This document shows positions 1-5,062 of a DNA stretch of 5,062 nt, piece by piece; position 1 is the stretch's first letter; each line of letters begins with the position of its first letter. The stretch covers positions 1 through 5,062 of the forward strand of contig JAUWTT010000359.1 of the NCBI GenBank assembly GCA_030614585.1, in the 5' to 3' direction. A program made the position numbers and the translations under genes. The DNA comes from Acidobacteriota bacterium (GTDB lineage Bacteria; Acidobacteriota; UBA6911; RPQK01; JAPXNP01). The notes beneath the pieces are model-generated. The model was not told the origin of the DNA and did not search any database. It was given only the letters and a program-made list of their open reading frames with translations.

Positions 1-986
1 AGTTGTTTGACTTCTTTCACCAGGCCCTGAAGGTTGTGCATCAAGATATAGTTCTTCTTCCAGAGTCCACTTTCCATCTCGGGCGTCCCGGAAATTTTTG
101 ACCCATCTTTGACCGTCCGGGCAATACCGGTTTGAGCTGTCGCTATGACGTCGTCACCGATGCGAAGGTGGCCGGCGACGCCGACTTGCCCGGCCAGCAT
201 CACGCGGTCGCCGATATCGGAGCTTCCAGCCAGTCCAGCTTGAGCAGCGAGGACAGAATCCTCCCCGACCCTTGAGCCGTGCCCAATCTGAACGAGGTTG
301 TCTAACTTCGTGCCACGACCGATCCGGGTTTCACCTACGGTAGCCCTGTCTATGCACGCGTTTGCACCCAATTCGACATCGTCTTCCAAGACCACAACCC
401 CTGACTGGACGATCTTGTAGTATGAACGATCTTCTCGCGGAGCAAATCCAAAGCCATCGGCGGCGACAATCGCCCCATTCTGGAGGATTACCCGGTTCCC
501 GATGCTGGTATGTTCGCGAACCACAGAATTGGAATGGGCGGTGAAGTCATCGCCGATCTGGACATGAGGATAGATGGTCACGTTAGGGTAAAGGACCGTC
601 CTATCGCCGATGCTAACGTGATCTCCCACGACAACATTAGCTCCGATCGAGTAGTCTTCGCCCAAGACGACTGTCTCCGCCACACTTGCCGTAGGGTGTA
701 TGCCTGGGATCGGAACTGGGGGAGCATAAAACAGTTCTACCGCTTTGGCGAAGGTGAGATACGGATTGGGCGAGATCAGAGTAGGTATTTCCGAAGCAGG
801 AGCGTCGGGACCTAGAATAATTGCGCCAGCGTTGGAATCCTTCGCCTTCCTGGCGTATTTCGGGTTCGACACGAAGGTCAGGTCGGTACTCTCTGCTTCC
901 TGAATCCCGGCGACTCCAAGTATCTCGACTTCAGGGGCGCCTCTGAAGTCACAATCGAGCTTCTCAGCTATTTCTTTTAGTTTCAT
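1..986 (-). CDS. lpxD: UDP-3-O-acylglucosamine N-acyltransferase LpxD (3' end beyond window)
   Basis: LpxD transfers a 3-hydroxyacyl chain from acyl carrier protein to the 2-amino group of UDP-3-O-acylglucosamine, the third step of lipid A synthesis, in the cytoplasm. I translated the minus strand from the ATG at 986-984 and it stays open for 328 codons to the left edge. The N-terminal nucleotide-binding domain has the family's NPKY motif at residues 41-44, with Phe38 before it. GIHPTA at 95-100 opens a long left-handed beta-helix of hexapeptide repeats (I/V-G-D pattern). The DGFGF motif is at 177-181. The presumed catalytic His236 lies in QIGHG and a second conserved His273 in GVAGH, matching His239 and His276 of the E. 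coli enzyme. SGTPE near 299 leads into the C-terminal helix. Family members have about 340-350 residues, so only some 10-25 are missing. The start fits the usual MKL-EIAEKL opening. The gene is divergent from murJ. Confidence 0.97.
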   Translation of the reverse strand, partial: MKLKEIAEKLDCDFRGAPEVEILGVAGIQEAESTDLTFVSNPKYARKAKDSNAGAIILGPDAPASEIPTLISPNPYLTFAKAVELFYAPPVPIPGIHPTASVAETVVLGEDYSIGANVVVGDHVSIGDRTVLYPNVTIYPHVQIGDDFTAHSNSVVREHTSIGNRVILQNGAIVAADGFGFAPREDRSYYKIVQSGVVVLEDDVELGANACIDRATVGETRIGRGTKLDNLVQIGHGSRVGEDSVLAAQAGLAGSSDIGDRVMLAGQVGVAGHLRIGDDVIATAQTGIARTVKDGSKISGTPEMESGLWKKNYILMHNLQGLVKEVKQ

Positions 987-988
987 AA

Positions 989-994
989 CTCCTC
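989..994 (-). promoter_or_regulatory. Ribosome binding site of lpxD
   Basis: On the minus strand GAGGAG ends only 2 bases before the ATG at 986. The match is strong but the spacing is shorter than usual. The next in-frame Met codons are far inside the conserved domain, so the ATG at 986 is still the best start. Confidence 0.55.
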
Positions 995-1020
995 ACAGGT
1001 CGCAAAACATTCAGCTTAGA

Positions 1021-1026
1021 ATGATA
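1021..1026 (-). promoter_or_regulatory. Possible -10 element for lpxD
   Basis: The minus strand reads TATCAT here, 5 of 6 matches to the sigma-70 -10 consensus, and would start transcription about 28 bases before the lpxD ATG. No good -35 box sits at 17 bases. A competing pair, TTGCCT then TAAGCT with a 17-base spacer, overlaps it but has a poor -10. This is a weak assignment by eye. Confidence 0.22.
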
Positions 1027-1064
1027 ACTTAAGCGAGGCAAAGGAGCAGGAGGAGGTGTGTCTC

Positions 1065-1148
1065 TTGTGGAAGATTGCGCGCCTCCGGATTGAACCTGAC
1101 CCTAACGTAGTGGTGTGTTTGGTCAATAATTCTGCCCCATTGTTTTGA
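1065..1148 (+). CDS. Possible leader peptide or small ORF upstream of murJ
   Basis: The frame encodes a 27-residue peptide from a TTG at 1065 to TGA at 1146-1148 and contains WKIARLRIEPDPNVVVCL. I do not recognise it. The main support is the ribosome binding site: AGGAGG at 1051-1056, continuing as AGGAGGTG, lies 8 bases before the TTG. A GTG at 1056 in the same frame is a second possible start, with AAGGAG at 1041-1046 nine bases ahead, giving 30 residues. The frame is the same as murJ but is separated from it by stops at 1146 and 1191. The murJ start itself has almost no Shine-Dalgarno match, so the strong site here stands out. It could be a translated leader, a small protein, or a purine-rich run that looks like a binding site by chance. 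Confidence 0.22.
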   Translation: MWKIARLRIEPDPNVVVCLVNNSAPLF

Positions 1149-1196
1149 AGACTTCCTTTTTTTGAAAGGGGCAAATCTGCCAAACGAGCCTGACCA

Positions 1197-2780
1197 ATGT
1201 CAGATGGAGCAAAATCTGCCCGAGCGGCCGGGAAAGTCAGTTTCGCAATCCTGATCAGCCGAATCCTCGGGTTAGTAAGAGACCAGTTTTTTGCAAAGCT
1301 TTTCGGAGCCGGGTTATACAACGACGCCTGGCTTGTCGCATTGCGCCTGCCCAACCTCCTGAGAGACCTCTTCGCTGAAGGAGCCTTGAGTGCGGCTTTC
1401 GTACCAACGTTCACGAGTTATCTCAAGAACGAAGGAAGGCAAGAAGCCTGGCAGTTGGCCAACCTGGTCTTGAGTGCCCTCATGGTCCTGCTGGGGTTGT
1501 TCACCCTGGTTTTGTTTTTCTTTTCCGATTTCTTTGTACAGGTTCTGGCCGCCGGCTTCTCTGACGTGCCTGGGAAAGTAGAGATCACAGCGACACTGAT
1601 CAAGATTTTGTCGCCGTTCCTACTGCTCGTCGCCATGGCTTCAGTGGCCATGGGGATGCTGAACACGCTGAACCACTTCTTCCTCCCCGCTCTCGCCCCT
1701 GCTGTCTTCAACGTAAGTCTGATTGCCGCGGCAATCTTCCTTGTGCCTCGTTTTGAAGAGGGAGGAGTTCTGCCGATCTATGCAATGGGGGTAGGCGCTG
1801 TCGTTGGTGGGTTACTGCAGTTTGGGGTCCAGATTCCGCTTCTGAGGAGAGAGGGGTTTCGGTTCCGTCCGACAATCAACTTCCGGCACCCTGGTCTACT
1901 GCGGCTGGCACGCCTGATTGGACCGGCAATCGTAGGTGTGAGTGCTGTCCAGATCAATGTTCTGGTAAACACCCAGATAGCGTCATTTCTTCAGGACAAC
2001 GGCCCCGTCTCCTGGTTGAGTTATGCGTTCCGGATCATGTACCTGCCGATCGGCCTGTTTGGTGTTGCTGTCGGAGTAGTCAATCTGAAGGAGGTCTCCT
2101 TACTGGCAGCTACCAAAAGCATGCATGAGTTGAAGGAGACGGTGGCGAATTCGCTTAAGCTGGTAGGGTTTCTGGCCATCCCTTCAACGGTAGGGCTGTT
2201 GCTTCTGGCCGGGCCGATCGTTGAGGTCCTTTTTGAGCGAGGAGGTTTTACGCCGGCCGACACCCGCTTCACGTCGTACGCCCTGATGGCTTATGGGGTA
2301 GGGCTCTTCGCCTACAGCAGTATTAAGGTCTACGTTCCCACATTCTACGCCTTGGGTGATACGCGAACTCCTGTGAGAAACACCCTGGTTGCGGTAGCCA
2401 CGAACCTCGCGGCGAATATCACTCTGATACTGGTTCTTCCAGAGGGTTACAGATACATAGGACTGGCCTTGGGAACCTCGCTTTCAGTTGCTTTGAACAG
2501 CTCTCTGCTGGCTGTGCACTTCAGAAGACGACTGGGATCGATGGAAGAATTCGGGATTGCTTCCAGCCTTTGGAAGACAACCTTCGCAGCCGTTTTGATG
2601 GGAGGCGCTGTCGTGCTGTTGAACCGGTACGCGCGCGTGAGCTGGGACGATATGAAACTGCTTGCCGACATCGTCTCGCTGTTGGTGTCGATCAGCGGGG
2701 GATGTCTGGTTTTCTTTGTCGTTTCCTGGCTCCTCAAGATTGAGGAGTTGCGGCATCTGAATCCCTTTGCCCGGCGGTAG
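1197..2780 (+). CDS. murJ: Lipid II flippase MurJ (MviN family)
   Basis: MurJ is an inner-membrane protein of the MOP exporter superfamily that flips undecaprenyl-linked peptidoglycan precursor (lipid II) to the periplasmic face. The 527-residue product has the usual family length and many hydrophobic segments, as expected for a 13-14 helix fold. The N-terminal signature is intact: SRILGLVRD at 21-29, then ND at 42-43, and RLPNLLRDLFAEGALSAAF from 50. Arg22, Arg28, Asp43 and Arg56 match Arg18, Arg24, Asp39 and Arg52 of the E. coli protein, and Arg279 in YAFRIM matches Arg270; these line the central cavity. FYALGDTRTPV at 383-393 is another family motif. An in-frame TGA at 1191 makes the ATG at 1197 the earliest possible start, although it has no convincing ribosome binding site. 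The segment at 293-301 reads GVVNLKEVS where many homologues have a Leu-Pro pair. The gene is first in a likely operon with xerD. Confidence 0.97.
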   Translation: MSDGAKSARAAGKVSFAILISRILGLVRDQFFAKLFGAGLYNDAWLVALRLPNLLRDLFAEGALSAAFVPTFTSYLKNEGRQEAWQLANLVLSALMVLLGLFTLVLFFFSDFFVQVLAAGFSDVPGKVEITATLIKILSPFLLLVAMASVAMGMLNTLNHFFLPALAPAVFNVSLIAAAIFLVPRFEEGGVLPIYAMGVGAVVGGLLQFGVQIPLLRREGFRFRPTINFRHPGLLRLARLIGPAIVGVSAVQINVLVNTQIASFLQDNGPVSWLSYAFRIMYLPIGLFGVAVGVVNLKEVSLLAATKSMHELKETVANSLKLVGFLAIPSTVGLLLLAGPIVEVLFERGGFTPADTRFTSYALMAYGVGLFAYSSIKVYVPTFYALGDTRTPVRNTLVAVATNLAANITLILVLPEGYRYIGLALGTSLSVALNSSLLAVHFRRRLGSMEEFGIASSLWKTTFAAVLMGGAVVLLNRYARVSWDDMKLLADIVSLLVSISGGCLVFFVVSWLLKIEELRHLNPFARR

Positions 2781-2786
2781 GGAAGG
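2781..2786 (+). promoter_or_regulatory. Ribosome binding site of xerD
   Basis: GGAAGG, within AGGGAAGG that overlaps the murJ stop codon, lies 6 bases before the xerD ATG at 2793. It supports this start and, with the 12-base gap between the genes, suggests co-transcription and perhaps translational coupling. Confidence 0.6.
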
Positions 2787-2792
2787 TTTTGC

Positions 2793-3680
2793 ATGGAAGA
2801 GAATGCTTTCAGGAATTATGTGAGCTATCTGGCGGTCGAGCGGGGCCTCGCCAGAAATACTGTAGACGCTTACGGGCGAGACGTGCGAGACTTCCTTGCC
2901 TTCCTTGACGATTCTCACCGGGATTTGCAACAAGCTGACCGTGAGGCCTTACTCGAGTATATCCAAAGGCTTTACACTCGCTTATCCGCGCGATCGGTGA
3001 TGCGAAAAGTGGCTGCCCTTCGTTCCTTTTTCCGTTTTCTTTTGCTTGACGGCTACATCTCGCATGATCCTACGGAGACGCTCGAATCTCCCAAGACCTG
3101 GCGTTCTTTGCCCAAATACTTAACGGTTGAGGAGGTTGATCAACTACTCCAGGAACCTGATCTTGGGAAACCCCAGGGGATCAGGGACCGAGCGATGCTC
3201 GAGGTTCTTTACGCAGCGGGATTGAGAGTCAGCGAGTTGGTTCGGCTGAAGCTAAGTGATTTCAACTTCGATGCAGGCTTTTTGAGAACCTTGGGAAAAG
3301 GTGGCAAGGAGCGTATCGTTCCTGTCGGAGATTCTGCGATCGAGGCCCTTTCGGCCTATCTTGAACAAGCGTATCCCAAATACAAGAGTAAGAATCCGAC
3401 AACTCCATTCTTGTTTCTCTCTCAAAAGGGCGGCGCAATGACTCGACAGAACTTCTGGATTTTGGTCGAGAAATATGGAAGACGGATCGGGCTGGCTTCT
3501 CGACTGAGCCCCCATGTCCTGAGGCACAGTTTTGCCACGCACTTACTCGAGAATGGGGCTGACCTCAGGGCAGTTCAACTGATGTTGGGGCATGTAGACA
3601 TCTCAACAACGCAGATATATACCCATGTGACTCGTGAGCGCCTCAAGAAGGTTTACCAGAAATATCATCCAAGGGCCTGA
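2793..3680 (+). CDS. xerD: Site-specific tyrosine recombinase XerD
   Basis: XerD works with XerC at the dif site, under FtsK control, to resolve chromosome dimers before division. The 295-residue protein has the two expected parts: an N-terminal SAM-like core-binding domain (about 3-87) and a catalytic domain (about 107-285). All six catalytic residues are present: Arg145 in GLRVSEL, Lys169 in LGKGGKER, His241 and Arg244 in SPHVLRHSFATH, His267 in LGHVDISTTQ, and the nucleophile Tyr276 in TQIYTHV. Each is three positions before its E. coli XerD counterpart (148, 172, 244, 247, 270, 279), so the alignment is gap-free across the catalytic core. The C-terminus ends in HPRA, as in E. coli XerD. 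No phage or integron genes are nearby, and the housekeeping neighbours favour XerD over a phage integrase. A paralogue such as XerC or XerA cannot be fully excluded without the rest of the genome. Confidence 0.94.
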   Translation: MEENAFRNYVSYLAVERGLARNTVDAYGRDVRDFLAFLDDSHRDLQQADREALLEYIQRLYTRLSARSVMRKVAALRSFFRFLLLDGYISHDPTETLESPKTWRSLPKYLTVEEVDQLLQEPDLGKPQGIRDRAMLEVLYAAGLRVSELVRLKLSDFNFDAGFLRTLGKGGKERIVPVGDSAIEALSAYLEQAYPKYKSKNPTTPFLFLSQKGGAMTRQNFWILVEKYGRRIGLASRLSPHVLRHSFATHLLENGADLRAVQLMLGHVDISTTQIYTHVTRERLKKVYQKYHPRA

Positions 3681-3799
3681 ACTCTGACCAATCTAAGAGT
3701 TTCTCGATAGACAATCCAAAACGTAACAATCGTGCAAAGCTCGAAGGGGACTCGTGTGCCCAGCTTTTCGATAAAGAAATGCACGTTCAGGGTTTCCAC
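3665..3799 (-). CDS. Possible small ORF, 44 residues, convergent with and overlapping the xerD 3' end
   Basis: On the minus strand a GTG at 3799-3797 is preceded by a perfect AGGAGG (plus-strand 3808-3813) with an 8-base spacer. The frame runs 44 codons to TGA at 3667-3665, inside the last codons of xerD. The peptide opens METLNVHFFIEKLG and has a hydrophobic stretch, CTIVTFWIVY, near residues 22-31. I do not recognise a family. The same frame is open upstream to about 3980, overlapping the end of the esterase in another frame, but it has no ATG, GTG or TTG before 3799. The upstream open part also reads like protein (for example LTLVGLQPEIVELPEQ), so the region could be a decayed gene. Evidence is limited to frame openness, composition and the ribosome binding site. 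Confidence 0.25.
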   Translation of the reverse strand: METLNVHFFIEKLGTRVPFELCTIVTFWIVYRETLRLVRVQALG

Positions 3800-3912
3800 C
3801 TTTCCCGCCTCCTGGCCCCGGATGCTTTGTGGGCTCTGTTCGGGAAGCTCGACGATCTCCGGTTGGAGCCCGACGAGCGTAAGTGAAGGCTCGTCTACTC
3901 TGAATTCTGCAA

Positions 3913-4683
3913 TTACTTTGAAAGAAGCCAGGGAATCAAGTCGGGCTCCGCGTAGGCAGCATCCCAGGAGTTGTGGCCGACCCCCTCATACTCAGTGTAC
4001 TTCACCGGGCTCCCAACCTCTTTCAAGGCTTTCGCCATCTTCCGAGATTCACTGACCGGGACCTTGGAATCGGCTGAGCCGTGGAAAATCCAGATAGGAG
4101 TTCCCTTAATACTTTGTGCCACCTCGAGATAAGGAGCCAGGGTATCCGAGTCCTGGCCCTGCCTGAGTCGCCTGGGCGGAATGACCCCACCACAGATCGG
4201 CGCCAAGGCGGCAAACTTCCCGGGATACTTCGCTCCAAAGTAGAAGGTGCCGTAACCACCCATCGAAAGACCGGTTAGATAGACACGATCCCTGTCGCCA
4301 CTGAACTGCTCAATCGATCGCTCGAGTGCCGCTGTCACGAGCTGTTCCATCTTGGAATCATTCCACCAGACGCCTCGACGGCACTGAGGCATAACCACTA
4401 CGGCTGGAAAGCTGTCTTGATCCCTGCGAATAGCCGGCCCGATACCGACCTCGGTCTGATCGTCGCCTTCACTCCCACGTTCGCCGGCCCCGTGAAGAAA
4501 AAGGATAACCGGCCACTTCTTGTCAGCGGTCCAGTTTCGTAGGACAAATACTTGGTAAGAATATTCCTCGCCGTCAAGACTGATGTCGTATTTCACAAAT
4601 CCGGTCTGCAGTTTCTCACTCATTAGTCGCTCGGAGGAAAGAAAAGAAGATAGAAGAAACAGTGTCCCAATCCAGTATTTCAT
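3913..4683 (-). CDS. Secreted alpha/beta-hydrolase, esterase or predicted peptidase (COG4099-like)
   Basis: This 256-residue protein is a serine hydrolase of the alpha/beta fold. The catalytic triad is visible: Ser140 in the nucleophile elbow GLSMGG, Asp205 in HGSADSKVP and His237 in GVGHNSWD. LFLHGAGERGS at 61-71 is the oxyanion-hole strand and MPQCRRGVWW at 98-107 is a further motif of this group. The pattern HGAGERG, PQC...W, GLSMGGYGT is typical of the 'predicted peptidase' and carbohydrate-esterase-like hydrolases. The substrate cannot be told from sequence. The N-terminus (residues 1-17, MK then YWIGTLFLLSSFL) looks like a signal peptide without a lipobox, so export to the periplasm or outside is likely. 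The start is uncertain: neither Met1 nor Met21 (ATG at 4623) has a clear ribosome binding site, but starting at Met21 would remove the signal. The gene stands alone, convergent with murJ-xerD. Confidence 0.88.
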   Translation of the reverse strand: MKYWIGTLFLLSSFLSSERLMSEKLQTGFVKYDISLDGEEYSYQVFVLRNWTADKKWPVILFLHGAGERGSEGDDQTEVGIGPAIRRDQDSFPAVVVMPQCRRGVWWNDSKMEQLVTAALERSIEQFSGDRDRVYLTGLSMGGYGTFYFGAKYPGKFAALAPICGGVIPPRRLRQGQDSDTLAPYLEVAQSIKGTPIWIFHGSADSKVPVSESRKMAKALKEVGSPVKYTEYEGVGHNSWDAAYAEPDLIPWLLSK

Positions 4684-4692
4684 GAGACTGGC

Positions 4693-4723
4693 ATTGTATC
4701 TGAACCAGGGAGACGAAGTTCAA
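4693..4723 (-). promoter_or_regulatory. Candidate promoter for the esterase gene
   Basis: On the minus strand TTGAAC (plus-strand 4718-4723) and TACAAT (4693-4698) resemble -35 and -10 boxes, with a 19-base spacer that is longer than ideal. The -10 ends 9 bases before the ATG at 4683, so transcription from it would leave almost no leader for Met1, or about 60 bases for Met21. It is assigned by eye. Confidence 0.25.
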
Positions 4724-4751
4724 CGGGTCTGTTGCCCAAACCGGGGACAGT

Positions 4752-4905
4752 CGAAGTTCGAACTGCGAAGTGCGAAGTTCGAATTGGCGACACTTCGCAC
4801 TTCGCATCTCGCACCTCACACTTCGTAACTCGGACTTCCAACTTCCGTTTAGACCTTAGACCTTCTAATTTCTAGCTTGTTTCGAGCTTCGAGCTTCGAG
4901 CTTGG
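4752..4905. repeat. Degenerate heptanucleotide tandem array, 22 units
   Basis: The 154 bases divide exactly into 22 units of 7. From the left the units run CGAAGTT, CGAACTG, CGAAGTG, CGAAGTT, CGAATTG, then a transition to TTCGCAC, TTCGCAT, CTCGCAC, CTCACAC, then TTCGTAA, CTCGGAC, TTCCAAC, TTCCGTT, then TAGACCT twice, TCTAATT, TCTAGCT, and finally three TTCGAGC copies (4881-4901). The 7-base register is kept while the unit sequence drifts, and the left units are roughly the reverse complement of the middle ones. The array lies upstream of the esterase gene. Reading frames through it give Ser/Arg/Phe-Glu-Leu-rich peptides that are repeat artefacts. Confidence 0.85.
4764..4806. repeat. Perfect 15-bp inverted repeat inside the heptamer array
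   Basis: TGCGAAGTGCGAAGT at 4764-4778 is the exact reverse complement of ACTTCGCACTTCGCA at 4792-4806, with a 13-base loop. It marks the point where the heptamers switch orientation. A 10-bp palindrome, AGTTCGAACT, adjoins it at 4755-4764. No T-run follows on either strand, so it does not look like an intrinsic terminator. Confidence 0.85.
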
Positions 4906-5045
4906 GTTTGGGTTGTCGTGTTCATTTGGGCAACGCACCCCAACCAGCCCATCGCGCTGTGGGAAAACGCAGCGGCGACGAGGATTGTCTTTCAGCATGA
5001 GAGTGCGAGATCGTCCGGTTCGGGACTGGGCACCCGAAGTGTGTC

Positions 5046-5058
5046 GCCCCTGCGGGGC
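5046..5058. repeat. Short GC-rich palindrome at the window edge
   Basis: GCCCC-TGC-GGGGC forms a 5-bp stem with a 3-base loop, in the context TGTCGCCCCTGCGGGGCTCG. I recall similar short hairpins recurring in intergenic repeats of Acidobacteriota-like genomes. This copy is cut by the window edge, so its full extent is unknown. Confidence 0.35.
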
Positions 5059-5062
5059 TCGC

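Larger units (their letters stand above)
4684..5062. other. Intergenic region of 379 bases without a convincing gene
   Basis: The segment next to the esterase (4684-4751) may hold its promoter. The centre (4752-4905) is a heptamer repeat array. The remainder (4906-5062) has no gene I can support on either strand. A minus-strand frame open from the right edge to about 4936 encodes nothing recognisable. A short GC-rich hairpin sits at the extreme right edge. Confidence 0.6.

Noticed and set aside
362..815. Plus-strand open frames of 60 and 101 codons
   Set aside because: They are antisense to lpxD, whose minus-strand translation is clearly conserved throughout. Their peptides show no family features.
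1134..1172. GCCCC / GGGGC inverted repeat and T-run in the murJ leader as a terminator or attenuator
   Set aside because: Only 5 bp pair around a 29-base loop and the T-run (1157-1163) lies inside the loop, so a terminator hairpin is not supported.
1016..2933. Several minus-strand open frames of 64-149 codons
   Set aside because: They run opposite murJ and the start of xerD, have Ser/Arg/Pro-rich shadow composition and no motifs.
3252..3542. Minus-strand frame of 96 codons
   Set aside because: It is antisense to the catalytic domain of xerD and carries no recognisable features.
2793..3680. Phage integrase or integron integrase marking a mobile element
   Set aside because: The residue spacing and C-terminus match chromosomal XerD, it is operonic with murJ, and no attachment site, tRNA or phage gene is visible.
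3680..3701. Intrinsic terminator after xerD (AACTCT ... AGAGTT)
   Set aside because: The stem is only 6 bp and AT-rich with a 10-base loop, and only TTCTCG follows instead of a T-run.
3732..4278. Plus-strand frames of 107 and 65 codons, and an overlapping minus-strand frame at 4023-4259
   Set aside because: They overlap the esterase gene, whose triad and motifs are intact in the other frame. Ser/Arg/Pro-rich composition indicates shadows.
4755..4764. AGTTCGAACT palindrome as a LexA-type operator
   Set aside because: It is explained by two adjoining heptamer units, and the spacing does not match a LexA box I can name.
4583..4828. Frames on both strands through the heptamer array (plus 4583-4828, minus 4616-4819)
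   Set aside because: Their peptides are translations of the 7-base repeat (FELR, RSAK, RTS words) and overlap the esterase 5' end, so they are repeat artefacts.
4752..4905. CRISPR array
   Set aside because: Units are 7 bases with no spacers and no cas genes in the window.

Overview
The window looks like chromosomal DNA from a diderm (Gram-negative) bacterium. It carries a lipid A biosynthesis gene (lpxD), the lipid II flippase gene murJ and the chromosome-dimer recombinase gene xerD. The low-complexity heptamer repeats and the GC-rich short palindrome at the right end resemble intergenic DNA I associate with Acidobacteriota. That lineage guess is an inference from texture, not a proof.

Layout: (1) 1-986, minus strand: lpxD, nearly complete and running off the left edge. 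(2) 987-1196: a divergent intergenic region between lpxD and murJ. It holds a weak promoter candidate for lpxD, a short plus-strand reading frame with a strikingly strong Shine-Dalgarno sequence, and an imperfect direct repeat that straddles the murJ start. (3) 1197-2780, plus: murJ. (4) 2793-3680, plus: xerD, 12 bases after murJ and probably in the same operon. (5) 3681-3912: a convergent intergenic region with no clear terminator. A minus-strand open frame here, with a strong ribosome binding site, may be a small gene. (6) 3913-4683, minus: a secreted alpha/beta-hydrolase (esterase or 'predicted peptidase' type) with an intact Ser-Asp-His triad. (7) 4684-5062: non-coding. It contains a 154-base array that keeps an exact 7-base register through about 22 degenerate units and includes a perfect 15-bp inverted repeat, then unassigned sequence and a GC-rich hairpin at the edge.

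How the genes relate: LpxD adds the second acyl chain in lipid A synthesis, MurJ flips the peptidoglycan precursor across the inner membrane, and XerD resolves chromosome dimers at division. All three are housekeeping envelope or cell-division functions. The esterase is unrelated and convergent. I see no defence system, mobile element or biosynthetic cluster. The most unusual features are in the spacers: the heptamer array, the murJ leader frame, and the minus-strand frame that overlaps the end of xerD.
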